DNA of 64,000 bases from Sphingomonas naasensis (GCF_004792695.1 NZ_SRXU01000002.1:558001-622000), one strand, 5' to 3'. Shown: positions 36,336 to 46,539, numbered from the stretch's first letter. The notes: generated from the letters alone by a model not told the origin. Numbers and translations: made by a program.

Positions 36336-37438
36336 AGCAGCGCCATATGGCTGCGATGGACGAGCGCCGAGCGCGGCGCATAGCCGAGGATCCCGGCATG
36401 ATCGTCGCTGCGCCGCCCGATCAGCCGCGCCGCGTCCTCGGCGGGGTATTCGGCGAGCCCGCGCGCGAGCGCCCGCCCCTCGGGCCCGGCGATCACCACG
36501 AGGTCGCCGCGCGCGAAATCGCCTTCGACCCGCGTCGCCCCCGCGGCGAGCAGGCTCTTGCCCCCCGCCAGCGCCCTCGCTGCGCCGGCATCGACATGGA
36601 TCGTGCCGCGCGCGGTCAGGCCGCCGGCGAGCCATGCCTTGCGCGCCGGCGCGGCCTTCTCGGCGACGAACAGCGTGTGCTTCGCCTCGGCCGAGAGCGG
36701 CCGCGCGATCCGGCCCGAGGCGATCGCGAGATGCGCCCCCGCGGCATTGGCGATCCGCGCCGCCTGGATCTTCGAGACCATCCCCCCCGATCCCATGCCC
36801 GATGCCGATCCGGTGTCGGCCATCGCCTCGATCGCATCGTCGATCCGCTCGACCCGGTCGATGTGCCGCGCGCCGGGCAGCGCGGGGTTGCGATCGTAGA
36901 GCCCGTCGATGTCGGAGAGCAGCACCACGCCCTGCGCCCCCGCCGCCTGCGCCACCCGCGCGGCGAGCCGGTCATTGTCGCCGAAGCGGATCTCCTCGGT
37001 GGCGACGCTGTCATTCTCGTTGAGCACCGGCACCACGCCGAGCCCGAGCAGCCGGTCGAGCGTCGCCGCGGCGTTGAGATAGCGCCGGCGATGCTCGAGA
37101 TCGTCGAGCGTCACCAGCATCTGCGCCGCGGTGAGCCCCTCCGCGCCGAGCGTCTCGGCCCAGACCTGGCTCAAGGCGATCTGCCCGGTCGCCGCCGCCG
37201 CCTGCGCATCCTCGAGGCTCGCGCGCCCGCCTTTGGCCAGCCCCAGCCGCCGCGCGCCCAGCGCGATCGCGCCAGACGACACCACCGCGACTTGCTGCCC
37301 GGCTCGCACGCGCTCGGCGATATCCGCTGCGATTCCCTCGAGCCAGCCGCGCCGCACCCCGCCCTCGGGATCGACGAGCAGCGCCGAGCCGATCTTGACG
37401 ACGACGCGCGGACAGGAGGCAGGCGGGAAGAGCTGCAT
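36332..37438 (-). CDS. proB: glutamate 5-kinase
   Basis: The 368-residue enzyme phosphorylates glutamate in the first step of proline synthesis. It has the amino-acid kinase motifs VVVKIGSALLV, VSSGAIALG, NENDSVATEEIRFGDND and GSGGMVSKIQAA, plus a C-terminal PUA domain (about 270-368). It overlaps the epimerase start by four bases. In many alphaproteobacteria proB follows obgE; here a nuclease-like gene on the other strand intervenes. Confidence 0.97.
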   Translation of the reverse strand: MQLFPPASCPRVVVKIGSALLVDPEGGVRRGWLEGIAADIAERVRAGQQVAVVSSGAIALGARRLGLAKGGRASLEDAQAAAATGQIALSQVWAETLGAEGLTAAQMLVTLDDLEHRRRYLNAAATLDRLLGLGVVPVLNENDSVATEEIRFGDNDRLAARVAQAAGAQGVVLLSDIDGLYDRNPALPGARHIDRVERIDDAIEAMADTGSASGMGSGGMVSKIQAARIANAAGAHLAIASGRIARPLSAEAKHTLFVAEKAAPARKAWLAGGLTARGTIHVDAGAARALAGGKSLLAAGATRVEGDFARGDLVVIAGPEGRALARGLAEYPAEDAARLIGRRSDDHAGILGYAPRSALVHRSHMALL

Positions 37439-37510
37439 GTCCGCCCCCTATCAGCCATTTCGCGTGATCGGGAGAGGGCTTAGAATGCGAGACGGAAGCA
37501 GGGGGGAAGA

Positions 37511-38032
37511 ATGTCCAACCATCTTGAGGATCTCACCGCCGAGTGGCTGGAGTATAATGGCTATTTCGTTCGAAAGTCCGTCTTGGTTGGGAAGCGCCCC
37601 AAAGGCGGCTTCGAAGGCGAGCTCGACGTGGTGGGCCTGCACCCTCAGACCCGGCATCTCATTCACATCGAATGCTCGTTGGACGCCGATACCTGGGACC
37701 GCAGAGAAGAGCGCTTCACCGCCAAATTCGAACGCGGCCGCCGGTATATCGCATCGCTTTTCAACGGCCTCGACATCGACACCGATCCCGATCAAGTGGC
37801 GCTGCTACAGTTCGGGGGAGGCACACGAACCGAACTGGGCGGCGCACGCATAATCTGGGTCTCCGACTTCATGTCGGATATGCTGGCATTGCTGCGGACA
37901 CGCTCCCCCGACAAAAGGGCGGTACCGTCCACGCTTCCTTTGCTTCGATCGATACAGTTGGCGGCACAGCCTCCCAAAGCCCGAAAATCAGCGGGGTGCT
38001 TGATACCCGAGCAAAGTCCGGAGACGCTCTGA
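37511..38032 (+). CDS. orphan protein with possible PD-(D/E)XK nuclease-like core
   Basis: A 173-residue soluble protein on the strand opposite to its neighbours. The N-terminal half reads HLEDLTAEWLEYNGYFVRKS followed by GELDVVGLHPQ and HLIHIECS, an arrangement like the Asp and (D/E)-X-K strands of restriction-endonuclease-like folds, though the usual Lys is replaced (ECS). A DRREERFTAKFERGRRYI helix follows. Base composition and codon use are visibly less GC-rich than in proB and obgE. Its stop lies two bases from the obgE stop. It looks like a late insertion into an obgE-proB unit. Confidence 0.7.
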   Translation: MSNHLEDLTAEWLEYNGYFVRKSVLVGKRPKGGFEGELDVVGLHPQTRHLIHIECSLDADTWDRREERFTAKFERGRRYIASLFNGLDIDTDPDQVALLQFGGGTRTELGGARIIWVSDFMSDMLALLRTRSPDKRAVPSTLPLLRSIQLAAQPPKARKSAGCLIPEQSPETL

Positions 38033-38034
38033 CC

Positions 38035-39090
<1,056 letters not shown>

Positions 39091-39143
39091 TCATAGTGAA
39101 GTTGCCGACGTCCGTCACCCCATCGCGGCGGCCCCCCGCCGAA

Positions 39144-39818
39144 TCAGCCGGTGGCGCGCAGATCGGCGAACAGGGTGCCCGCGCGCGCCACTTCCTCCTC
39201 GTGCCCTGGATCGCGCCACGTCTCGGCGAGCGCCGCTTCATACCATGCGCGCATCGCGGGCAGCGCGCGCAGCCGCTCGGCATAGCCCGCCGCCGGCTCG
39301 GGCAGCGCGATCCCATAGCTCTGGAAGCGCAATGCCACCGGCGCGAAGAACGCATCCACCGCGCCAAAAAGCGCGCCCGCCAGCCACGGCCCGCCGAAAC
39401 GCTCCAACCCTTCGTGCCACAGCGCGATCACCCGCGCGACGTCGCGGTCGACTGCGGGCCGCTGCGGCTCGAGCCGCACCCGAACGCCGCAATTCATCGT
39501 GCAATATTCGCGCAGCGCCCCGAAGCCCGAATGCATCTCGGCTGCGGCGCAGCGCGCCCAGGCCCGCGCGGCGCCGTCCTCGGGCCATAGGCCGGCGTGG
39601 CGCTCGGCGAGATACTCGGTGATGCCCAGCGAATCCCACACGATCGTCCCGTCGTCATCGAGGCACGGGACCTTGCCGCTCGGCGAGAATCCCTCGAAAG
39701 CCCCCGCGCCGAACGGCACCAGCCTCTCCTCGAAGGCGATTCCCCGTTCGCGCAGCAGCAGCCACGGCCGCAGCGACCAGGACGAATAGTTTTTGTTGGC
39801 GATGTACAGGCGATACAT
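39144..39818 (-). CDS. glutathione S-transferase family protein
   Basis: The 224-residue protein has the thioredoxin-like N-terminal domain (LYIANKNYSSWSLRPWLLL, GKVPCLDDDGTIVWDSLGI) and the helical C-terminal domain of GSTs. The Ser in SSWSLRPW is the likely glutathione-activating residue. The substrate is unknown. It lies 59 bases upstream of obgE on the same strand and is divergent from lptF across 161 bases in which I see no clear element. Confidence 0.88.
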   Translation of the reverse strand: MYRLYIANKNYSSWSLRPWLLLRERGIAFEERLVPFGAGAFEGFSPSGKVPCLDDDGTIVWDSLGITEYLAERHAGLWPEDGAARAWARCAAAEMHSGFGALREYCTMNCGVRVRLEPQRPAVDRDVARVIALWHEGLERFGGPWLAGALFGAVDAFFAPVALRFQSYGIALPEPAAGYAERLRALPAMRAWYEAALAETWRDPGHEEEVARAGTLFADLRATG

Positions 39819-39979
39819 GGCGTCTCTCCCGGGCTAGCGCCGCCCTACGTTGCGGTCGCGCAACGAGCAAGCGCGCGACTTTCGGGGTGGCACGCTCTGG
39901 AACCACCGCTATAGGCTTCTACTTTAGCTGAGCGGCGCGCTTCGCGCCGGGACAAAGGCAAGGCGAACCGGCGCAGCGC

Positions 39980-41182
39980 ATGAAATCGATCGATCGCTAC
40001 ATGGCGCGGCTGATCGCGGTGCCGCTGATCTCGACGCTGTTGATCTCGGCGATGCTGCTCGTGCTCGATCGCATGCTGCGGCTGTTCGATTTCGTCGCGA
40101 CCGAAGGCGGCCCGGTCAGCGTGGTCTGGCGGATGCTCGCCAATCTCCTTCCCGAATATCTCGGCCTCGGCATCCCGATCGGGCTGATGCTCGGCTGCCT
40201 GCTCGCGTTTCGCCGCCTCGCGACCTCGTCCGAGCTCGACGTGCTGCGCGCGGTGGGGATCAGCTACACCCGCTTGCTCTACGTGCCCTATATGTATGCC
40301 GTGGCGCTCGCGCTGCTCAACCTCGCGATCGTCGGCTATGTCCAGCCGCGCGCGCGCTACAATTACGAGCAGCTTCGCTTCGAGCTGCGCTCGGGCGCGC
40401 TCGGCGCGTCGATCAAGGTGGGCGAGTTCACCAGCTTCGGCACCCAGATGACGCTGCGCATCGAGAGCAGCGCCAACGAGGGGCGCGACCTTTCGGGCAT
40501 TTTCGTGCGGATGACCACCCGGGAGGGGCCGATCGCGGTCACTGCCGAAAAGGGCCAGTTCTTCCGCGCCGACGATCCCAACACGATCATCTTCCGGCTG
40601 ACCAAGGGCACGTTGGTCCACACGGCGCAGGGATCCCCGATACCCCGGGTGCTCACCTTCGACACGCACAACCTGCCGATCCCGCTCCCCAAATATGAGC
40701 AGTTCCGCAAGCGCGGCGACAAGAGCCTCGAGCGCACCCTCCCCGAGCTGGCGGTGCTCGGGAAGAGCCCGGAATCGACTCCGGTCCAGCGCTACACCAG
40801 CCGCGCGGCGTTCCACTTCCGCCTCGCCGAGGTCGTGTCGATGTTCCTGCTGCCGATGCTCGCCGCGGCGCTCGGCATTCCGCCCAAACGCTCGACTTCG
40901 GCGCTCGGCGTGTTCCTGTCGATCGTGATGATCGTCACCTATCACAAGGTGAACGAATATGCGCAGGCGATCGGCAGCGCCGGCGGGATCGATCCGATCA
41001 TCGCGCTCTGGGTGCCGTTCTCGATCTTCGCGGGGCTGGTGTTCTGGATGTACTACACCGTCGCCTATGTTCCCGGCGGCCAGCCGATCGGCGCGCTCGA
41101 AAAGGGCTTCGCCAAGATCTGGAGCGCGATCCGCAAGCGCCTGCCCGGGCGCCGCCGCAAGACCACCGAGATCCCGGCATGA
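39980..41182 (+). CDS. lptF: LPS export permease LptF
   Basis: A 400-residue inner-membrane subunit of the LptB2FG transporter, which extracts lipopolysaccharide (in sphingomonads, glycosphingolipid may take its place) for transport to the outer membrane. It opens MKSIDRYMARLIAVPLISTL, with two N-terminal and four C-terminal membrane helices around a beta-jellyroll domain, matching YjgP. The segment PEYLGLGIPIGLMLGCLLAF is typical. It overlaps lptG by four bases (ATGA). Confidence 0.94.
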   Translation: MKSIDRYMARLIAVPLISTLLISAMLLVLDRMLRLFDFVATEGGPVSVVWRMLANLLPEYLGLGIPIGLMLGCLLAFRRLATSSELDVLRAVGISYTRLLYVPYMYAVALALLNLAIVGYVQPRARYNYEQLRFELRSGALGASIKVGEFTSFGTQMTLRIESSANEGRDLSGIFVRMTTREGPIAVTAEKGQFFRADDPNTIIFRLTKGTLVHTAQGSPIPRVLTFDTHNLPIPLPKYEQFRKRGDKSLERTLPELAVLGKSPESTPVQRYTSRAAFHFRLAEVVSMFLLPMLAAALGIPPKRSTSALGVFLSIVMIVTYHKVNEYAQAIGSAGGIDPIIALWVPFSIFAGLVFWMYYTVAYVPGGQPIGALEKGFAKIWSAIRKRLPGRRRKTTEIPA

Positions 41183-42276
41183 GCCTCGTCAACTTCTTCC
41201 CGTCGCGGACCATGTCGTTCTACATGGGCAAGATGTTCCTCGTGCGCACCTTCGCCATCCTGGCGGGGCTGGTGCTCATCCTGCAGTCGCTCGATCTGCT
41301 GAGCGAATCGAGCAAGATCATCGCCTATCCTGGCAACGGCGACGCAGAGGTCTGGCGCTATGTCGGGCTGCGCACGCCCCAGCTGATCGCGACCTTCCTG
41401 CCCTTCGCGGTGCTGCTCGGCACGATCCTCGCGCTGTCGCAGCTCAACCAGAACAGCGAAGTCATCGCGATGAAGGCATCGGGTCTCTCGGCACATCAGG
41501 TGCTGGCGCCGCTGATCCTCACCGCGCTGGGAGTCGCCGCGCTCTCCTTCACGTTCAACGATCGCATCGTCGCCAGGGCGACCGCTACGCTCGAGCAATG
41601 GAAGAAGGTCGAATATGGCCCGCTTCCCATCGATCGCGGCGATCGCGCCAATGTGTGGGTGAAGGATAATGACGATCTGATCGTCGTCGATCAGATCCGT
41701 GGCCGCGGCGACGCCGCGCAGCTCTACGGCGTGACGGTCTATGAACGCACCGGCCAGTCGCTCCGTTCGATCCTCACGGCGAAGCACGGCGTGCGTGACG
41801 GCACCGGCTGGAAGGTCGACGGCGTCCAGCGCTTCGACATCGCCGCGGGCACCCTCGCCGATCTCCAGCCGCTGCGCATCGCCGAGGGCGTGCGCCCCGA
41901 TCAGTTCACTCTTAGCCACATCAATGCCGATGGCCTGTCCTTCGCCGCGCTGCGCGAGGTGATCAACGATCTGCGCGTCGCCGGCCGCCCGACCAAGGCG
42001 CTCGAAGGTTCGCTGTGGCACAAGCTGTCGGGGCCGCTCTCCTCGGTGCTGATGCCGTTGCTCGGCGCGGTCGCCGCGTTCGGCATCGCGCGCTCGGGCA
42101 AGCTGTTCGTCCGCGCCGTGATCGGCATGGCGCTCGGCTTCCTCTATTTCGTCGCCGACAATTTCGCGCTCGCGATGGGCAATCTCGGCGCCTATCCGCC
42201 GTTTCTCGCCGCCTGGGCGCCGTTCCTGCTGTTCCTGATGATCGGCGAAGCGGTGTTGCTCCGCACCGAGGAGTAG
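41179..42276 (+). CDS. lptG: LPS export permease LptG
   Basis: A 365-residue partner of LptF with the same six-helix plus jellyroll layout. MGKMFLVRTFAILAGLVLIL, LRTPQLIATFLPFAVLLGTI, VIAMKASGLSAHQVLAPLI and a C-terminal GFLYFVADNFALAMG are YjgQ family features. Start and stop overlap with lptF show translational coupling. It is followed by tag after five bases. Confidence 0.94.
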   Translation: MSLVNFFPSRTMSFYMGKMFLVRTFAILAGLVLILQSLDLLSESSKIIAYPGNGDAEVWRYVGLRTPQLIATFLPFAVLLGTILALSQLNQNSEVIAMKASGLSAHQVLAPLILTALGVAALSFTFNDRIVARATATLEQWKKVEYGPLPIDRGDRANVWVKDNDDLIVVDQIRGRGDAAQLYGVTVYERTGQSLRSILTAKHGVRDGTGWKVDGVQRFDIAAGTLADLQPLRIAEGVRPDQFTLSHINADGLSFAALREVINDLRVAGRPTKALEGSLWHKLSGPLSSVLMPLLGAVAAFGIARSGKLFVRAVIGMALGFLYFVADNFALAMGNLGAYPPFLAAWAPFLLFLMIGEAVLLRTEE

Positions 42277-42281
42277 CGCGC

Positions 42282-42899
42282 ATGGGCGCGACGGTTCCCG
42301 GCCCGGACGGCCAGCCGCGCTGCCGCTGGTGTGCCGGCGTGCCCGAGTTCCTGCCCTATCACGACAGCGAATGGGGCTTCCCCGTCGCCGACGATCGCCG
42401 GCTGTTCGAGAAGCTCTGCCTCGAAGGCTTCCAGTCCGGGCTGAGCTGGCGCACGATCCTCGCCAAGCGCGAGAATTTCCGCGCCGCCTTTCACGGCTTC
42501 GATGCCGAGCGCGTCGCTGCCTTCGCCGATGCCGATATCGCGCGGCTGCTCGGCGATGCCGGCATCGTCCGCCATCGCGGCAAGATCGCCGCCGTGATCA
42601 ACAACGCGAAGCGGCTGCAGGAGCTGGTAAGGCAGGAAGGCTCGTTCGCCGCGTGGATCTGGCGCTTCGAGCCGAAACCCGGGGACCTCGCGCCCCCGCA
42701 GACCGTCTCGACCTCGCCCGCGTCGATCGCGCTGTCGAAGGAGCTCAAGAAGCGCGGCTGGGCCTTTGTCGGCCCGACCACCGTCTTCGCCTTCATGCAG
42801 GCGATGGGGCTGATCAACGATCATGCCGAAGGCTGCGTGATGCGCGAGCAGGCGGCCAGGGCGCGGCGCGCGTTCAAGGTGCCGGTGTCATCTGACTGA
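42282..42899 (+). CDS. tag: DNA-3-methyladenine glycosylase I
   Basis: A 205-residue base-excision repair enzyme that removes 3-methyladenine. It has the zinc-binding CRWC near the N-terminus and HAEGC near the C-terminus, and the family core YHDSEWGFPVADDRRLFEKL, EGFQSGLSWRTILAKRENF and FVGPTTVFAFMQAMGLINDH. GAGGAG precedes the ATG. It follows lptG closely and may be cotranscribed. Confidence 0.96.
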   Translation: MGATVPGPDGQPRCRWCAGVPEFLPYHDSEWGFPVADDRRLFEKLCLEGFQSGLSWRTILAKRENFRAAFHGFDAERVAAFADADIARLLGDAGIVRHRGKIAAVINNAKRLQELVRQEGSFAAWIWRFEPKPGDLAPPQTVSTSPASIALSKELKKRGWAFVGPTTVFAFMQAMGLINDHAEGCVMREQAARARRAFKVPVSSD

Positions 42900-42905
42900 A
42901 CCCGG

Positions 42906-43361
42906 ATGGACGAACGAGCAATGCGACGCACGTCCCTGTCATTGCTGGCATTGCTCTGCTCGGCTGCGTCCTCGCCGCAGCAAGACGAGCCCCCGCACTG
43001 TCATCAGGCGGGGCCTTACATAGTCTTTTTCGAGTCGGACTCGGCCGAGCTGTCGCGAGAAGCGCGACATACTCTGGACTATGTTGTCGCAGCCAATGAG
43101 GGCGCATGTTCGTGGCCGATGGGATGGCTCGTCGGGCACACCGACACGCGCGAGCGCCCCAGCCTTGCGAGTACACGTACAAGCGCGATCTGGCGCTATT
43201 TGCAGACGCATGGATGGCGCATCGAGGCCGTTGGATCGAAAGCTTATGGTGCGAGACGACCTCGTGTCGTCACGCCGCCTGGTGTCAGCGAAAGGCAGAA
43301 TCGTCGTGTGGAGATCTTCTACTCGATGATGGACGGTCCGGGGAAACCGGTACTACCATGA
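42906..43361 (+). CDS. OmpA-like domain protein
   Basis: About 146-151 residues: a hydrophobic export signal (RRTSLSLLALLCSAASS), then a single OmpA/MotB C-terminal domain. YIVFFESDSAELSREA, GHTDTRE, LASTRTSAIWRYLQTHG and SERQNRRVEIF are the expected strands and helices, including the Asp and Arg that bind diaminopimelate in peptidoglycan. It begins 6 bases after tag; an ATG at 42921 is an alternative start. Base composition is lower in GC than tag, suggesting later acquisition. Confidence 0.78.
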   Translation: MDERAMRRTSLSLLALLCSAASSPQQDEPPHCHQAGPYIVFFESDSAELSREARHTLDYVVAANEGACSWPMGWLVGHTDTRERPSLASTRTSAIWRYLQTHGWRIEAVGSKAYGARRPRVVTPPGVSERQNRRVEIFYSMMDGPGKPVLP

Positions 43362-43751
43362 TGGCGGTTGATTGAGGCTGTTTCTGCCGGGATCCGTCCG
43401 GAGGCCGGCTTGTTGCGCCTCGTTTTTCAGCGTCTCCGCGCGGCGCCGCTCGCCGGCCACGCCCGTCCCCTTGCGATGTAGGAGTTCACCTGCTCCGCTC
43501 GCCGCCGGCCCGGCAACTGCCGTTCCGCGCTCTTTGACTCCGTCGAGTTTCCTACCGATTTGCGCAAGAATATTTCCTACCTGCGCAATTCGAGAGTCGT
43601 TCTACCGCGACTCTTGCGACTCTAGGTCGACGAATCCCTACAAGATGCCGGCTCGGGCGTCCTACACGCGCGCGATATGGCGATCGTCACCACAGCAAAC
43701 GGGCCGGCCCCGCGAGGGACCGGCCCGCTATCGTTCACCGGCGCCGCAAGC
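43362..43751. other. 390-base low-GC intergenic region with short repeats and a terminator-like hairpin
   Basis: No convincing gene is seen. It contains an inverted repeat AGAGTCG (43593-43599)/CGACTCT (43608-43614), a third CGACTCT at 43617-43623 in direct repeat, and two GCGCAA copies near 43562 and 43583. Near the right end GGGCCGG (43701-43707) pairs with CCGGCCC (43720-43726), placed to end the leftward desaturase transcript. Composition resembles the OmpA-like gene rather than the conserved flanks. Confidence 0.6.
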
Positions 43752-44861
43752 CTAGCGCCGCACGCCCATCGTGCTCTTCGCCAGCTGGCTCACCAGCCCG
43801 GGCAGGCCCTTGTAGCTCGCCTTGTGATAAGGCGAATCCTGCTCGACCATCGCAGTCAGGCGGCGATGGGCGATGCCGAGATTGTGATAGGGCACGCTCG
43901 GCAGCAAGTGGTGCAGCGCGTGGTAGCGAAGCCCCACCGGCGCCCAGAGCGCGGGCAGCAGCGCCGGCGGCGGCACGTTGACGCTGTCGAGATACTGCGC
44001 GGTCACCGTCATCGCCTCGCCTTCATTCTCCCAAAGATGCGCGACGAGCGTGCGGACCTGGTTGATCACCGTGATCGTGCCGATCACGACGAGGAAGATC
44101 GCGAAGGCGCGCAGCGGGATAATGCCGGCAACCGTCAGGCCGATCAGCGCGATCGCCCAGACGCTGGTCGCAGCTTCCTGCCAGAGCCACTGGGTCCGCG
44201 CGGCACCCTCGGCGGGACGGCGGCGGAAGGACGGGTTGATCACCAGCCCCGAATAGCGCTCGACCACCGGCTTGCGCAGCGCCGGAACGACCAGCGAGAG
44301 CGGCGCGAGCAGCGCGTAGCGGATCAGCAGCCCGACCGGCGCCAGCGCGGCGATCAGCACGAACAGCGGCAGCGACCACGGCTTCATCAGCGCCAGCGGC
44401 AGATATTCGGGATCCTCGACCGTGCCGTAGCGGGTACGGGCGTGATGGAGGTTGTGGACGCCCTCGTACATGAACGAAGGCACCATCAGCGGCACGCCGA
44501 CGAGCAGGTTCCAGCCAAGCCGATAGCCGGGCACATTGCTGTGCTTCATATGGGTGATCTCGTGGATGAAGCTGCCCGCGCGATAGAGCGCGAGCACCGC
44601 CACCAGCCCGGCGAGCAGCGCGAGGCCCGGCGAGCTCAGCATGATCGCCAGCGCGAGCGCGCCATAGCCGATCACCACCGAGGCGAGCGTATCGGCCCAA
44701 TAGACCAGCGGGCGCGCCTTGTGCAGGTCGCGCGCGATCTCCGCGGCGGCGCGCAGCATCGCCTTGTCGTCGGCGATGCGCCCCGCCGCGGCGCGCGTCG
44801 CCGGCGCGGCCGGTGCCGTCGCCTCGCGCAAATCCAGTGCGATAGAACTGTTCATGGGCAT
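43752..44861 (-). CDS. membrane fatty-acid desaturase/hydroxylase family protein
   Basis: About 369 residues with four or more membrane helices and the three histidine boxes of the di-iron desaturase superfamily: HEITHMKH, HNLHHART and HALHHLLPSVPYHNLG. It would insert a double bond or hydroxyl into a lipid acyl chain. The ATG at 44861 has AGAGG at good spacing; 44867 and 44855 are also possible. It is divergent from the ceramide-synthase-like gene, so a sphingolipid-modifying role is possible but inferred. Confidence 0.85.
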   Translation of the reverse strand: MPMNSSIALDLREATAPAAPATRAAAGRIADDKAMLRAAAEIARDLHKARPLVYWADTLASVVIGYGALALAIMLSSPGLALLAGLVAVLALYRAGSFIHEITHMKHSNVPGYRLGWNLLVGVPLMVPSFMYEGVHNLHHARTRYGTVEDPEYLPLALMKPWSLPLFVLIAALAPVGLLIRYALLAPLSLVVPALRKPVVERYSGLVINPSFRRRPAEGAARTQWLWQEAATSVWAIALIGLTVAGIIPLRAFAIFLVVIGTITVINQVRTLVAHLWENEGEAMTVTAQYLDSVNVPPPALLPALWAPVGLRYHALHHLLPSVPYHNLGIAHRRLTAMVEQDSPYHKASYKGLPGLVSQLAKSTMGVRR

Positions 44862-44988
44862 GTCCATTGCCTCTAGATAGTGGCTAGAACGGGGCAACAA
44901 CAGGGGGATGCCGCGGCGCAGCAGGTTGTGCTTGACAAGCAGCCCCCTGAGGCCGGACTTCGGCGCACTCTCCAGAAGGTCCCCGTTC

Positions 44989-46140
44989 ATGTCCGAACTC
45001 GCCGTCCGCCCGATCCACTCGAAGGCGGATATCAATGCTTTCGTCGAACTCGCCTATCGCCTGAACGGCGATGACCCGCATTGGGTCGCGCCGCTGCGCG
45101 ACGAAGTGAAGGCGACGATCGATCCGAAGAAGAATGGCTGGTTCAGCCATGCCGAGGCGCAGCTCTTCCTCGCCGAGCGCAACGGCAAGGTGGTCGGGCG
45201 CATCTCGGCGCACATCGATCGGCTCGCGCTCGAAATGCCGCCCGAGCAGGGCTTCGGCCCCGGCACCGGCTTCTGGGGCCTGTTCGAGGCCGAGGACGCC
45301 GAGGTCGCCGCCGCGGTGATCGCCGCGGCCGAGGCATGGCTGCGCGACAAGGGCATGACCCGCGCGCTCGGTCCGGTCAGCCTGTCGATCTGGGAAGAGC
45401 CCGGTCTGCTGGTCAAGGGCCATGACCATTCGCCGACCGTGCTGATGGGCCACCACCCCGCCCGCTATCAGGGCTGGATCGAGGCGCTGGGCTATACCGA
45501 GGCCAAGAAGCTGATCACCTACGACCTCGACATCGCGCAGGGCTTTCCGCCGCTGATCCAGCGCATCGTGGCGGCGGGCGAGAAGAATGCCCGCATCAAG
45601 ATCCGCAAGGTCAACAAGAAGCGCTTCGACGAGGAAGCCGCGATCATCCTCGCGATCCTCAACGATGCATGGTCGGACAATTGGGGGTTCGTGCCGCTGA
45701 CCCAGCCCGAGATCGACGATGTCGGCAAGAAATTGAAGCCGCTCGTGTTCGAGGACCTGATCATGATCGCCGAGCTCGACGGCGAGCCGGTGGCGTTCAT
45801 GGTCACGCTGCCCGATCTCAACGAGCCGCTGAAGCCGCTCAAGGGCAAGCTGCTGCCGTTCGGCTGGGCCAAGCTGCTGCTCTGGCTGCGCAGGCCCAAG
45901 GCCTACACGATGCGCGTGCCGCTGATGGGCGTGGTCAAAAGGCTGCAGAGCTCGCGCATGGCGAGCCAGCTCGCTTTCATGATGATCGAATATATCCGCC
46001 GCGCGGCGGTGCCCAATTATGGCGCGAAGCGCGGCGAGATTGGCTGGATTCTCGACGACAATCAGGGAATGATTGCCATCGCCGATGCGATCGAAAGCCG
46101 GATCAACCGCGAATATCTGATCTACCAGAAGCCGCTCTGA
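44989..46140 (+). CDS. GNAT-fold N-acyltransferase, candidate bacterial ceramide synthase
   Basis: A 383-residue protein with an AfFECT-like GNAT core: VELAYRLNGDDPHWVAPLRD, LFLAERNGKVVGRISAHID and RALGPVSLSIWEEPGLLVKG, plus a second half with IAELDGEPVAFMVTLPDLN and GEIGWILDDNQGMIAIA. In Caulobacter a protein of this size and type, required together with spt and cerR, acylates the sphingoid base (bCerS). The assignment here is by family resemblance and the presence of spt about 12 kb away. AGAAGGT precedes the ATG by 8 bases. Confidence 0.75.
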   Translation: MSELAVRPIHSKADINAFVELAYRLNGDDPHWVAPLRDEVKATIDPKKNGWFSHAEAQLFLAERNGKVVGRISAHIDRLALEMPPEQGFGPGTGFWGLFEAEDAEVAAAVIAAAEAWLRDKGMTRALGPVSLSIWEEPGLLVKGHDHSPTVLMGHHPARYQGWIEALGYTEAKKLITYDLDIAQGFPPLIQRIVAAGEKNARIKIRKVNKKRFDEEAAIILAILNDAWSDNWGFVPLTQPEIDDVGKKLKPLVFEDLIMIAELDGEPVAFMVTLPDLNEPLKPLKGKLLPFGWAKLLLWLRRPKAYTMRVPLMGVVKRLQSSRMASQLAFMMIEYIRRAAVPNYGAKRGEIGWILDDNQGMIAIADAIESRINREYLIYQKPL

Positions 46141-46188
46141 GCGGCCGGACCGCGGCGCGCAGGGGTTGCGCGCCGCGGACGGTCTTGC

Positions 46189-46476
46189 TTACTTCTTGTC
46201 CGCGTCGGCGGCCAGCGGATCGACGCCGGTCTTGGCGATCCACTGATCGCGGGTCATGCAGGTTTTGGCAGTGAAGATCGTGCCCGTGCTGGTCTGCGGC
46301 TTGACGCAGTAGCGGCGCTCCTTGCCACCCGCCTTGGCCGAGGCCTTGGGCGTATCGGTGGTCGGATCGGGCGCGGCGGCATAGGCGGGCGCCGTGGCAC
46401 CGGCGACGAGGACGGCGGCGGCGACGAAGGCGACGGCGGCGCTCGAGATGCGGCCGGTGGTGCGATTGCTGAACAT
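46189..46476 (-). CDS. small exported protein, 95 aa, with two cysteines
   Basis: An Ala-rich signal peptide (AVAFVAAAVLVAGATAPAYA) is followed by a mature part of about 62 residues with two Cys (RYCVKP and TCMTRDQW) that may form a disulfide in the periplasm. No known domain is recognised. Upstream lie a -24/-12 type promoter and two TGTCC-N6-GGAC palindromes, so it may be sigma-54-dependent. It converges on the ceramide-synthase-like gene. Confidence 0.75.
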   Translation of the reverse strand: MFSNRTTGRISSAAVAFVAAAVLVAGATAPAYAAAPDPTTDTPKASAKAGGKERRYCVKPQTSTGTIFTAKTCMTRDQWIAKTGVDPLAADADKK

Positions 46477-46539
46477 TATCCCTGACTCCTCTTACTTCAG
46501 ACACCAGGCGCTCCCTCGTGCCGCCTGCATCGGAAGCAT

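Noticed and set aside
43372..43755. Possible 127-residue protein in the spacer after the OmpA-like gene
   Set aside because: No ribosome-binding site, Arg/Ser/Pro-rich translation without domains, and it overlaps repeats and the desaturase terminator.
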